A DNA stretch of 64,000 bases. It comes from Raineyella fluvialis. GTDB taxonomy: Bacteria > Actinomycetota > Actinomycetes > Propionibacteriales > Propionibacteriaceae. How positions within the stretch are numbered: position 1 is the stretch's first letter; the number at the start of each line of letters is the position of its first letter. Positions 53,646 through 63,366 of this stretch are shown here, one piece after another. The notes beneath the pieces were generated by a model. That model saw nothing but the letters and a program-made list of their open reading frames with translations. It did no database searches and had not been told where the DNA came from. The stretch is taken from assembly GCF_009646095.1 (NCBI RefSeq), contig NZ_CP045725.1, forward strand, positions 1,612,001 through 1,676,000. Direction: 5' to 3'. The position numbers and the translations under genes are program-made.

Positions 53646-54417
53646 GGTGATGGTTTGGCCGGTAGGGCAAGGGAAGCATTGCTGATGCCGGAGGGGTGAC
53701 GACCTGCCGTACTGAGGGGGCGACGGGTCACGGGGGACGGCGCCTCGGTGAGGAACATCTCGACCAGCGCCCGGAACCGGTCCACCTGCTCGATCTGCAC
53801 CCAGTGGCCGGCGTGAGGGAACATGTGCAGCTGTGCGTTGGGGAGGTGCTGGGCCAGGCACAGCGCCTGCTCCCGGGCGGCCGGCCGGTCCTCGCGGCCG
53901 TGGACGACGAGCACTTCGTGGGTGATCGACCGCAGTTGCCGCGGGGAGAAGAGTGGGGGCGTCATTCCCTTCGGTCGGTCGGTGACGACCTCGCAGGTCG
54001 GTTCCGGCGGGTTCGCCTCCGCGGCGCCCGGCACCAGGACCGCACGGTCGAGCTGCTCGGGACCTCCATCAGCAGGCGGAGGGCGATCAGCGCCCCCAGG
54101 CCACTCGCCACCACGTGGACCGGGGACCGTCCCAATTGCTCGAGCAGCCCCAGCACCAGCGGCAACCGCAACTCCACTGTCGCCAGGACGCCCAGCGGGG
54201 CCAGGAGCCTGTCACGTTCCGAGGACTCCGGTCGCTCCGGCGCCACGTGGTGCCAATCCGGCATCGAGGAGATCTGCGCGCTCCAGTTGGAGAGGGCGGA
54301 GTCGCCCTGGCGGCCGCCGTGCAGCCAGAGGATGGTCGTACGGTCGGGGTCTCCGCTCTCGTAGACCCGCAGTTGGTGGCCGGAGGCCGTGGTCTCCCTG
54401 GCCTCGATCGTGGTCAT
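53642..54417 (-). pseudogene. Alpha/beta hydrolase with altered nucleophile elbow, frame broken once (probably sequence error)
   Basis: Starts MTTIEARETTASGHQLRVYE with ILWLHGGRQGDS as oxyanion region. The nucleophile elbow reads HVVASGLGALIALRL; aligned on the usual VGHSLGG, Gly replaces the catalytic Ser, with a Ser one position earlier. The second half, in another frame, has LVVHGREDRPAAREQ and FPHAGHWVQIEQ (acid and His). One C is missing near 54059-54061; adding it gives LMEVPEQLDRAVLVPGAAE and one chain of ~258 residues. It may have lost hydrolase activity even when the frame is restored, or use a shifted Ser. Convergent with the dehydrogenase gene. Confidence 0.7.
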
Positions 54418-54587
54418 GCCTGGCTGGTCTCGGGAAGGGATGTGACGTGGGCGAGCTCCTGGATCACGGCTCTGCTCCTCTCGAACGGCACTGGAGGATA
54501 CCGACTGGGGGAAGGGCCGGCCAATGCGGAGGGGGTGGTCGTGATCGTCGGATGCAGCGTCGGACGATCATTCCACCGGATCTTTTG

Positions 54588-54617
54588 AGATTAATCACGG
54601 CTAAAGACTGCGGTCAA
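54588..54617 (-). promoter_or_regulatory. Candidate sigma70-type promoter for the hydrolase, with nearby inverted repeat
   Basis: On the minus strand TTGACC (54617-54612) and TAATCT (54593-54588) are 18 bases apart, good matches to -35/-10. Downstream, TGATCGTC/GACGATCA arms (54542-54549, 54563-54570) could be an operator. Nothing else is evident in the 243-base gap 54418-54660. Confidence 0.4.
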
Positions 54618-54660
54618 CGTGAATAGCCTGTGAGTCGGTAGCCCCGCCTCAGAGCCCGGC

Positions 54661-56229
54661 TCAGTCCTCGACGAACCGCGGTGTCCAGACCTGGCCGCCG
54701 GGGGTCACCCGGGTGGAGCGGGCGCCGATCATCACCAGGCACTTCATGTCGACCTCGGCCGGGTCCCAGTCGCCGAGCGTGGTGACCTGCAGGGACTCCT
54801 CGGCGCGGCCGACGTCGCGGCCGACCACCACGACGGTCTCGGGACCCCGCTCCTCGAGCAGGATGTCGCGGGCGGCGAACAGTTGCTCGGGACGGGCTTT
54901 CGACCGGGGGTTGTAGAGCGACAGCACCAGATCGGCGCGGCAGATGTGGCGGATCCGGTCCTCGATCACCGACCAGGGCTTGAGCCGGTCCGACAGCGAC
55001 ATGATCGCGAAGTCGGCGCCCATCGGCGCGCCGGCCCGTGCCGCCACCGCCTGGGCGGCCGTCACCCCGGGCAACACCCTGATCGGGACGTCGGCGTACG
55101 CCGGGTCCTCGGCCGCCTCGAACACGGCCGCGGCCATCCCGAAGACACCGGCGTCACCACCGGAGACCACCGCCACCCGCTCACCGCACCGGGCCAGGTC
55201 CAGCGCGAACCGAGCCCGGTCCACCTCGACCGTGTTGCCCGAGGCATGCCGCTGCAGCCCTTCGCGCTGCGGCACCCGGTTGACGTACGGGGCGTAGCCG
55301 ACGATGTGGTCGACCGTGGCGAGCGCCCCGGAGGCCTCCGGCGTCAGCCAGTGGTCAGGGCCGGGCCCCAGCCCGACGACCAGCACCTCGGCGTGACCCG
55401 CGCCCTGCTCGGCGGTCTGCGTCGGCTGCGGGGTCGCGGTGGCGGAGGCGGCTCGTACGGCACTGCGCTCGGCACGTCCGGCGGCATCGGCACGGGTGTC
55501 GGGCCCCGGCACGAGCACCATCGACATGTACGGCACCGTGTCCGGGTCGACGTCGGCGACGCGGCGGACCACCTGGTCGGTGCCGCTGGCGTGCTCGACG
55601 TACCAGGCGCCGTCCAGCCGGCCGGCCTGGCGCAGCGCCTCGACCACCCCGGGAAACGTCCGGCCCAGCTTCATGATCACCGCGGCTTGGGTGTCGGCCA
55701 GCCGGCGGGCCAGTTCCGGCACCGGCAGGGTGCCCGGGAGCACGGTCAGCACGTCCTCGTGGCGGGCCAGCCCCGTGCCCATCGCGGTCGTCGCCGCGGC
55801 GAGGGCCGGCACGCCCGGCACCACCTCGCACGCGAACCGGTCGGCGAGCCGGTCGTGCAGGTACATGTACGAGCCGTAGAACAGCGGGTCGCCCTCGGCC
55901 AGCACGACGACATCGCGCCCCGCCGCGAGATGGGCCGCGAGCCGCTCGGCGCACTCGTCGTAGAACGCCGCGATCTCGCCGTAATAGCCCAGCGGGTGGA
56001 GCGACTCGGCCGTGGTCACCGGGTAGCGCAGCAACTCCTCGATGACGCCCGCGGGGACCAGGTCGTCGGCGATCCGGCGGGCGATCGACTCGCCCTTCGG
56101 GCCGGAGTGGTAGGCGATCACGTCGGCGTCGGCGATCAGCCGGGCGGCCTTGCGGGTGATCAGTTCCGGGTCACCCGGGCCGACGCCGACACCCCAGAGG
56201 TGCCCGGTCGCCGGTCCCGCAGCCGTCAT
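54661..56229 (-). CDS. Precorrin-2 C20- / precorrin-3B C17-methyltransferase fusion (CobI-CobJ)
   Basis: 522 residues. The first methylase (~1-250, CobI): LWGVGVGPGDPELITRKAAR, VVLAEGDPLFYGSYMYLHD, VVPGVPALAAATTAMGTGL. An Ala/Thr/Gln-rich linker (~255-290) leads to the second (CobJ): VLVVGLGPGPDHWLTPEA, YAPYVNRVP, VVSGGDAGVFGMAAAVFEA and LSLYNPRSKARPEQLF. This fusion is common in actinobacteria. The two methylations flank the CobG oxygenation, and cobG lies directly upstream with an ATGA overlap. Confidence 0.92.
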   Translation of the reverse strand: MTAAGPATGHLWGVGVGPGDPELITRKAARLIADADVIAYHSGPKGESIARRIADDLVPAGVIEELLRYPVTTAESLHPLGYYGEIAAFYDECAERLAAHLAAGRDVVVLAEGDPLFYGSYMYLHDRLADRFACEVVPGVPALAAATTAMGTGLARHEDVLTVLPGTLPVPELARRLADTQAAVIMKLGRTFPGVVEALRQAGRLDGAWYVEHASGTDQVVRRVADVDPDTVPYMSMVLVPGPDTRADAAGRAERSAVRAASATATPQPTQTAEQGAGHAEVLVVGLGPGPDHWLTPEASGALATVDHIVGYAPYVNRVPQREGLQRHASGNTVEVDRARFALDLARCGERVAVVSGGDAGVFGMAAAVFEAAEDPAYADVPIRVLPGVTAAQAVAARAGAPMGADFAIMSLSDRLKPWSVIEDRIRHICRADLVLSLYNPRSKARPEQLFAARDILLEERGPETVVVVGRDVGRAEESLQVTTLGDWDPAEVDMKCLVMIGARSTRVTPGGQVWTPRFVED

Positions 56230-57410
56230 CGGCTGCTCTCCACGTCGCCCTCGTCCTGACCCATCAGTCGTCTCTCCTCGATCGTGTCGATGACCGTCAC
56301 CACGTGCTGGGGTGCCACCACGTCCACGTACGGTCCGCGGGGTGCACCGCAGCGGTGCTCGCACCCGGAGATGTGCACGTCCTCGGTGAGGATCACCTCA
56401 CCGTTCGTCGCGGCATCCACCAGGCGCTCGGCCATGGCCAGGGTATCCACCTCGGTGCGGACACACCCGATCGCGCCGGTGCAGGCGCTGACGTGGGCCC
56501 ACGGCTCGGCCGGGTCGATGGCGTAGCCGACGCCACGGAAGGCGGCCATGTCGTACGCCCCTCCCTCGACCAGGAGCTGGCGCCACGGCGTGATGGTGAT
56601 CTCGCCGCGGGGCAGCACGTCGACCATTTCCGGGGTGAGCAGGCCGAGCGGGACACCCGCGAGCAGGTCCTCGCCGACCGGGCCGACATGGGGGCGGTGG
56701 CCGCGGGTGATGGCGCGCGACGAGCCGGCACCGAGCTGCACCGACAGCTTCGCGCCGAATTTCGACCGCGAGCGGAAGCCGAGCTGGTACGGATGGAGCG
56801 GCGGCGGATCCTCGCGCAGTCGCAGCCGGCTGAACTCCTGGGCCAGCCAGATCATCGTCTCGACCGCCTGGCGGGCCAGCACGTCCCAGGCTTCGCCGGT
56901 GCTGGTCGCGATGATCCCGGCCGAGGGGGTGACGGCCTGGTAGAGCAGGTCCCAGCGCTCGGCGGCGATGTCGCCCCGGCCGTCGTCGAAGGCCCAGACG
57001 AAGCTGCCGGGCAGGTCCTCCAGCTGTGGCTCGGCCTGGATCGCCGCGTCGAGCTCGTCGACCATCGGCCGAAGGTCGGGCCGCGACGAGGACGGCAGCG
57101 GGGAGCAGAGGATCGTCCGGACCCGCTCGTGGCTGCGGGGGATGATGCCGGTGGCGATGAACGCGTTGATCGCGCTCGCGGGGATCGCCCCGTACGGGTC
57201 GAGGGTCATCGAGCGTAGCTGGATGTTGCCGCGGATCGTCAGCTGGAGCAGACCGTCGGAGTACTCGGCCGAGATCTCGGACAGCTGGCGCAGGACCTGG
57301 GACGTGATGTGCCCGCCGGGGATCCGGAGGCGGACGAGGCCTCCGTCCCTGGCGCGGAAGGGTCGCGTCAGACCGGGCGAACCATCGGTCGACGCGTCGG
57401 ATTGGGGCAC
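56226..57410 (-). CDS. cobG: Precorrin-3B synthase (CobG), ferredoxin-nitrite/sulfite reductase fold
   Basis: About 394 residues with the half-domain pattern of sulfite/nitrite reductases: GGLVRLRIPGGHITSQVLRQ, LLQLTIRGNIQLRSM, FVWAFDDGRGDIA. The [4Fe-4S] ligands are in SACTGAIGCVRTEVDT and ISGCEHRCGAPRG (four Cys). CobG hydroxylates C20 with O2 to start ring contraction in the aerobic pathway. GTG 57410 (AGGATC upstream) is preferred to an in-frame GTG at 57449; neither has a strong ribosome site. It pairs with a second CobG-like protein (58139-59248) across cobH. Confidence 0.83.
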   Translation of the reverse strand: MPQSDASTDGSPGLTRPFRARDGGLVRLRIPGGHITSQVLRQLSEISAEYSDGLLQLTIRGNIQLRSMTLDPYGAIPASAINAFIATGIIPRSHERVRTILCSPLPSSSRPDLRPMVDELDAAIQAEPQLEDLPGSFVWAFDDGRGDIAAERWDLLYQAVTPSAGIIATSTGEAWDVLARQAVETMIWLAQEFSRLRLREDPPPLHPYQLGFRSRSKFGAKLSVQLGAGSSRAITRGHRPHVGPVGEDLLAGVPLGLLTPEMVDVLPRGEITITPWRQLLVEGGAYDMAAFRGVGYAIDPAEPWAHVSACTGAIGCVRTEVDTLAMAERLVDAATNGEVILTEDVHISGCEHRCGAPRGPYVDVVAPQHVVTVIDTIEERRLMGQDEGDVESSR

Positions 57411-57476
57411 ATTGGCGATCCTAGACGGCCGACCCTTACCGGAGAACACTCGACCGGCGCAGTCTCGACCGCGTGT

Positions 57477-58142
57477 TCAGATCTCCTGCTCGCGGGAGAG
57501 GGCGTTGATCGCCGACGAGGCGAGGGCGGAACCGCCCCGGCGTCCGTGCACGACCAACCATTCCAGACCGTACGGGTTCTGCGCCAGCGCGACCTTCGAC
57601 TCGGGTGATCCGACGAAGCCCACCGGGATGCCGAGCACCGCCGCGGGCCGTGGCCCGCCGGCGGCGACGATCTCGAGCAGCTGGAACAGGGCGGTCGGGG
57701 CGTTGCCCACGGCCACCACCGCCCCTTCGAGCCGGTCCCACAGGGACACCGCGGCGGCACTGCGGGTGGTCTGCCAGGCCTGGGCGATCTCCGGGACGCG
57801 GGGGTCCTGCAGGGCGCAGATCACGTCGTTGTCCGCCGGCAGTCGCCGCCGGGTGATCCCGGCCGCGATCATCGTCGCGTCGGTGTAGATCGGGGCGCCG
57901 CCGCGCAGGGCCGTGCGTGCGGCGTCCACCAGACCCGGCGAGAAGGCGATCTGCTCGGCCAGCGACGGGTCGCCGGCGGCGTGGATCATCCGCACCGCGA
58001 CGGTCGCCTGGGCCTCGGTGAAGTGGGACAGGTCGGCCTCGGCCCGGATCATCCCGAAGGACTTCTGGTAGATCGAGGTGCCGTCGGTGTCGTAGTCGTA
58101 GAGCTGCGGCGGTCGTGCCGGGATCGTCACGCCGTCCCTCAC
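57477..58142 (-). CDS. cobH: Precorrin-8X methylmutase
   Basis: 221 residues: YQKSFGMIRAEADLSHFT, VRMIHAAGDPSLAEQIAFSP (the catalytic His is in this conserved RMIHxxG motif), IYTDATMIAAGITRRRLP, and the C-terminal VGNAPTALFQLLEI and VGFVGSPESKVAL. It moves the C11 methyl to C12, giving hydrogenobyrinate. GTG 58142 overlaps the preceding CobG-like gene by 4 bases. Confidence 0.94.
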   Translation of the reverse strand: MRDGVTIPARPPQLYDYDTDGTSIYQKSFGMIRAEADLSHFTEAQATVAVRMIHAAGDPSLAEQIAFSPGLVDAARTALRGGAPIYTDATMIAAGITRRRLPADNDVICALQDPRVPEIAQAWQTTRSAAAVSLWDRLEGAVVAVGNAPTALFQLLEIVAAGGPRPAAVLGIPVGFVGSPESKVALAQNPYGLEWLVVHGRRGGSALASSAINALSREQEI

Positions 58143-59248
58143 GCCCGCAGTTCGGCCACGGCGGCGGCGAGGTCAGCCGGAGCCAGCAGGTCGACGTGCT
58201 CGCCGTGCGGCTCCCCGCAGCGACGGTCACAGCCGGACACGTGCACCGGACGGCGGACCAGGGACGGGTCCTGCCGAGCGGCGTCGACGAGCTGCTCGGC
58301 CATGGCGACGGTGTCGATGGCGGACTTCGCGCAGTTCGGCAGGCCGGTGCAGGCGCTGATCGAGGCCCACGGGTCGCTCGGGTCGACGACGTAGCCGGCG
58401 GCCGCGTACGTCGCGGCATCCTTCGCCCCACCGGGGATGAGCACCTGGCGCCACGGCGTCAGGGTGACGTCGACGAGCGTGGGCAGGGCGCGGATCATGT
58501 CGCCGGTGAACAGGCCCAGTGGGACGCCGGCCAGCAGATCGGCGCCGTACGTCCCGACTGCCGGCGGAGTGGAGACGGTGATCGGCTGGTCGGTGCTGTC
58601 GGGGATGTCATCGCCCAGCTTGTAGGCGAGTTCGCGCGCGTGCCAGACCGGCAGCTCGGTCTCGGTCCGGGCCATCTGGACGTTCTGGGCGAGGGCCAGC
58701 ATCACCGACGGGGCGTCGGCGCGGGAGACCTCCCAGGCGCGTCCGTTGTCGAGGGCGACGATCCCGTGGTCCTCGTCGATCGCCTGGTAGCAGACGTCCC
58801 ACGGCTCACCGGCCACGTCGCCGCTGCCGTTGTCGAAGGCCCACATGAAGCGGCCGGTCAGCTCCTCCAGCAGCGGGATCTCCTGGAGCTCCTCGTCCAG
58901 CTCGGCGACCATCGGCTGCAGGTCGATGTCGCCCATCGGGGAGCAGAGCACGTTGCGGACAAGTTCATGGGTCGGCGGGATGAGGCCGGTCGCCCGGACC
59001 GCGTCAGCGATCTCGCAGGGGACGGAGCAGTCCTCCTCGAGCGGCAGGCCGCGGACCTGGAGGTTGGTCCGGGTGGTGACCTGGACACGTCCGTCGCCCC
59101 AGCGCTCGGCGATGCCCAGCAGGTGGCGCAGAACGTCGGTGGGGAGTCGGCCGCCGGGCTTGCGCACCCGCACGATGGCTCCGTCGCTGGCCCGGAACGG
59201 TCGGGTGAGACCCGGGCAGCGGTCGATCAGGGGGCGGGACTCACTCAT
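58139..59248 (-). CDS. Second CobG-like sulfite/nitrite reductase-fold protein
   Basis: 369 residues with the same plan as the cobG product: AIVRVRKPGGRLPTDVLRHL, VQVTTRTNLQVRGLPLEED, RFMWAFDNGSGDVAGEPWD, and four cluster Cys in SACTGLPNCAKSAIDT and VSGCDRRCGEPHG. The two paralogues differ widely elsewhere. One may be the precorrin-3B synthase and the other a variant of unknown role, or both may be needed. ATG 59248 is chosen (AGGA nine bases upstream) over GTG 59254. First gene of the minus-strand unit; 163 bases separate it from divergent cobN. Confidence 0.82.
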   Translation of the reverse strand: MSESRPLIDRCPGLTRPFRASDGAIVRVRKPGGRLPTDVLRHLLGIAERWGDGRVQVTTRTNLQVRGLPLEEDCSVPCEIADAVRATGLIPPTHELVRNVLCSPMGDIDLQPMVAELDEELQEIPLLEELTGRFMWAFDNGSGDVAGEPWDVCYQAIDEDHGIVALDNGRAWEVSRADAPSVMLALAQNVQMARTETELPVWHARELAYKLGDDIPDSTDQPITVSTPPAVGTYGADLLAGVPLGLFTGDMIRALPTLVDVTLTPWRQVLIPGGAKDAATYAAAGYVVDPSDPWASISACTGLPNCAKSAIDTVAMAEQLVDAARQDPSLVRRPVHVSGCDRRCGEPHGEHVDLLAPADLAAAVAELRA

Positions 59249-59411
59249 GAGCACATATCCTACGTGCGCCGTAGACGGATTCGTGCCATCGGTGTTCTGC
59301 TGCGGAACGGTGACGTGTTCCCGTGGCTAGGCTGGCCGACAGTGCCGCGGATCACATCCTCGGCCGCCGTGTTCCAGCCGACCCGCGCGGCCGCCCGCGC
59401 CGAGGAGCCCC

Positions 59412-62400
59412 GTGACGACGATCGCCCTGCTGTCCACGTCCGACACCGACCTGCTGTCCGCCCGCGCCAGCGGCGCCGACTGGGTCTGGGCCAACCCGAC
59501 CCGGGTCGACGAGGCCGCGGTGACGGCGCTGGTGGCCGGCGCTGACCTGGTGGTCTTCCGCTTCCTGGGGGGTCCGCAGGAGTTGCCCGACACCTACGCC
59601 GCCGCGCGGGCCGCCGGCCGGCCGATGGTCGTCCTCGGCGGGGAGCAGCGCCCCGACGCGGCACTCATGGCGCTGTCGACCGTGCCCACCGGAGTCGCCG
59701 CCCAGGCGCACGTCTACCTGGCCCAGGGTGGCGCGGAGAACCTCCGCCAGGTCCACGGCTTCCTCTCCGACACCGTGCTGCTGACCGGTGAGGGCTTCGC
59801 GCCGCCGGCCGAACAGCCGTTCTGGGGCGTGCTGCGGGACGTGTCGGTCGATGTCCAGGGCCGGCCCCGCGTCGGCATCCTCTTCTACCGGGCCCAATGG
59901 TCGGCCGGGAACGTCGCGTACGCCGAGGACCTCGCCGACGCCGTCGACGCGGCCGGGGGAGTCGGGGTGCCGATCTTCGCTGCCTCGCTGCGGGAGGCCC
60001 CCGCCGACCTGCTCGACCACCTGGGGACGTACGACGCCCTGGTCACCACCGTGCTCGCCGCCGGCGGCAGCCGGGCCGCCACGGCGCAGGCCGGCGGGGA
60101 CGACGAGGCCTGGGACGTCGATGCCCTGGCCCGCCTCGACGTGCCGATCCTGCAGGGCCTCTGCCTGACCTGGAGCCGCGAGTCATGGGAGGCCTCCGAC
60201 GAGGGGATGACCCCGCTCGACGTCGCCACCCAGGTCGCGGTGCCCGAGTTCGACGGCCGGATCATCACCGTCGCCTTCTCCTTCAAGGAGAACGACGCCG
60301 ACGGCCTGCCGCACTACGTCACCGACCCGGAGCGGACCCGCCGGGTCGCCGAGCTCGCCGTCAACCACGCCCGGCTGCGCCACATCCCGGTGGCCGAGCG
60401 CCGGATCGCCGTCGTCCTGTCGGCCTATCCGACCAAGCACGCGCGGATCGGCAACGCCGTCGGCCTGGACACCCCGGTGTCGCTGATCCGGCTGTTGCGC
60501 CAGATGCGGGCGGCGGGCTACGACCTCGGCACGCCGGGTGAGATCCCCGGCACGGAGGCGTACGACGCCCTGCTGGCGCGGGTCGGGGAGGTGCCCGAGG
60601 GGGAGACCGAGGACACCACCCGCGGCAACGCCCTGATCCACGCGATCATCGAGGCGGGCGGCCAGGACGAGGAATGGCTGACCGCCGAGCAGCTCTCCGG
60701 CCAGCCGGTCCGGATTGCCGCGGCGCGCTACCGGGAGTGGTTCGCGCGTTTTCCGGAGGGTCTGCGGGAGGCGGTCACCGGTGCCTGGGGCCGGCGCCGG
60801 GGAACGTCTTCGTCGACCCGACCAGCCCCGGCACCGGCGACCCCGATGGTGAGATCGTCGCCGCCGCCCTGCGCGCCGGCAACCTGGTGATCCTCGTCCA
60901 GCCGCCCCGCGGCTTCGGAGAGAACCCGATCGCCATCTACCACGACCCGGACCTGCCGCCGACGCACCAGTACCTCGCCACCTACCGGTGGCTGGCCGAG
61001 GAGTTCCGCGCCGACGCGATCGTCCACCTCGGCAAGCACGGCAACCTGGAGTGGCTGCCCGGCAAGAACCTGGCCCTCTCCCCGGCCGACGGTCCCGACG
61101 CCGCGCTCGGCTCGCTGCCGGTGGTCTACCCGTTCCTGGTCAACGACCCGGGCGAGGGCACCCAGGCCAAGCGCCGCGCGCACGCGACGATCGTCGACCA
61201 CCTCATCCCGCCGATGGCCCGCGCCGAGACGTACGGCGACATCGCCCGCCTGGAGCAGCTCCTCGACGAGTACGGCAACGTCTCGGCGATGGACCCGGCG
61301 AAGGCCCCCGCCCTGCAGGCCGAGATCTGGACGCTGATCCGGGCGGCCCGGATGGACGCCGAGCTGGGCCTGGACGACCGGCCCGAGGGGGACGCGTTCG
61401 ACGACTTCGTCATGCACGTCGACGGCTGGCTCTGCGAGATCAAGGACGTCCAGATCCGCGACGGCCTGCACATCCTCGGCCGGGTGCCGGAGGGCGAGGA
61501 GCTCGTCAACCTCGTGCTGGCCGTGCTGCGGGCCGGCCAGGTCTTCGGCGGCGCGGTGAACGCCGTGCCCGGGCTGCGCCGCGCGCTGGGCCTGGCCGAC
61601 GACGCACCGCTGGCCGACGTGGACCGGGTCGAAGGCATTGCGCATGCGTTGGTCGCCGGCCTCGCCACGCGGGACTGGGACGCCGGGGCGGTCGAGGAGG
61701 TCATCTCCTCCGTCGGGGGAGACCTCGCCGAGGCCCCCGGCGCCGACCGCGCCGCCGTCGCTGCTTCTCTGCGGTTCGCTTGCGAAGAGGTGGTGCCCCG
61801 GCTACGCGGCACCGGCCGCGAGATCGACGCCGTGCTGCACGCCCTCGACGGCGGCTACACCCCGGCGGGCCCCTCCGGCTCTCCGCTGCGCGGCCTGGTG
61901 AACGTGCTGCCGACCGGCCGCAACTTCTACTCGGTCGATCCGAAGGCGATCCCGTCCCGGCTGGCGTACGAGACGGGGTCGGCGATGGCCGAATCGGTCC
62001 TCGCCCGCTACCTCGAGGAGACCGGCGCCTACCCGCAGTCGGTCGGCCTGTCGGTGTGGGGCACGTCGGCGATGCGGACCTCGGGCGACGACATCGCCGA
62101 GGTGCTGGCGCTGATGGGCGTCGTGCCGCGATGGGATGAGGCCTCCCGCCGGATCGTCGGGCTCGACACCGTGCCGCTCGCCGAGCTCGGCCGGCCCCGT
62201 GTCGACGTGACCGTACGGATCTCCGGCTTCTTCCGCGACGCCTTCCCGCACGTCATCGCCATGCTCGACGACGCCGTGCGGCTCGTCGCCGAACTGGACG
62301 AGGCCGACGAGGACAACTACGTCCGCGCCCACACCAGGGCCGATCGGCAGGCCCACGGCGACGAGCGCCGCGCCACCACGCGGATCTTCGGCTCGAAGCC

Positions 62401-63094
62401 CGGATCGTACGGTGCCGGCATCCTGCCGCTGATCGAAGCGGGCGACTGGCGTACGGACGCCGACCTGGCCGAGGTCTACACCACCTGGGGCGGCTACGCG
62501 TACGGGCGTGACATGGACGGCCGCCCCGCGCGCGAGGACATGGAGACCAACTACCGGCGCATCCAGGTCGCCGCGAAGAACGTCGACACCCGCGAGCACG
62601 ACATCGCCGACTCCGACGACTACTTCCAGTACCACGGCGGGATGGTCGCGACCGTACGGGCGCTGACCGGCGCGGACCCCAAGGCGTACGTGGGGGACTC
62701 GACGGTGCCCGATGCGGTGCGCACCCGCTCGCTGGCCGAGGAGACCGCCCGGGTCTTCCGGTCCCGGGTGGTGAACCCGCGCTGGATCGCCGCCATGCAG
62801 CGCCACGGCTACAAGGGGGCGTTCGAACTGGCCGCGACGGTCGACTACCTGTTCGGCTTCGACGCCACCGCCGGCGTCGTCGACGACTGGATGTACGAGA
62901 AGCTCGCCGAGTCGTACGTCCTGGACGAGGACACCCAGCAGTTCATGCGCCACGCCAATCCGTGGGCGCTGAACGGCATCATCGAGAAGCTGCACGAGGC
63001 GGCCGACCGTGGGCTGTGGGAGGAGCCGGATCCGGAGCTGATGGCCCGGATGCAGCAGGTCTACCTCGACGTGGAGGGTGATCTGGAGGAGTGA
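59412..63094 (+). pseudogene. cobN: Cobaltochelatase large subunit CobN, frame broken once (probably sequence error)
   Basis: About 1,227 residues when repaired, normal for CobN. The N-terminal part has VFRFLGGPQELPDTY and LCLTWSRESWEASDEGMTPL. The second part has IVHLGKHGNLEWLPGKNLAL, FYSVDPKAIPSRLAYETG, GLSVWGTSAMRTSGDD and ISGFFRDAFPHVIAMLDDAV, all CobN/BchH hallmarks. The frame breaks near 60785-60793; adding one C gives AWGPAPGNVFVDP and a continuous chain. GTG 59412 follows GAGGAG. It binds hydrogenobyrinate diamide and inserts cobalt with the ChlI/D-type subunit at 29000-31084. Confidence 0.9.
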
Positions 63095-63129
63095 GCCCGG
63101 CTCGCGCCCGTCGTCGGTGTCGGGTGGTC

Positions 63130-63260
63130 TGCTGCGGACGGTGGGTCTGAGTTGCCGCGGACCTTATGCGTTCCCGCGGACGGTAGGGCTGACTTCCCGC
63201 GGACCTTAGGCCACTCTCGCGGACCTCAGGGTATCCGCGGGAACACTCCAACGTCCGCGG
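63130..63260. repeat. Cluster of CCGCGGA-centred direct and inverted repeats
   Basis: Two imperfect ~40-base direct copies (GCGGACGGTGGGTCTGAG... at ~63134 and GCGGACGGTAGGGCTGAC... at ~63177), each with a second CCGCGGACCTTA core, are followed by inverted copies (TCCGCGGGAAC at ~63234 and ~63254). They lie between convergent cobN and the exporter gene and could fold into several hairpins that end transcription. Confidence 0.7.
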
Positions 63261-63261
63261 G

Positions 63262-63363
63262 AACGAGGGGGTTGGCGGTAACGAGGGGGTTGGCGGTAAC
63301 GAGGGGGTTGGCGGTAACGAGGGGGTTGGCGGTAACGAGGGGGTTGGCGGGAACGAGGGGGTC
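63262..63363. repeat. 18-bp tandem repeat array, about six units
   Basis: AACGAGGGGGTTGGCGGT repeats with starts at 63262, 63280, 63298, 63316, 63334 and 63352, nearly identical, ending 4 bases before the exporter stop codon. No spacers, so not CRISPR. Length likely varies between strains. Confidence 0.9.
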
Positions 63364-63366
63364 GGG

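Noticed and set aside
59249-59411. Searched the cobN/cobG intergenic gap for a fourth cobalamin riboswitch
   Set aside because: No core pairing or B12-box sequence found; only a small CTACG/CGTAG inverted repeat at 59260-59274.
63262-63363. Short regular repeats considered as a CRISPR array
   Set aside because: Units are contiguous 18-base copies with no unique spacers and no cas genes nearby.
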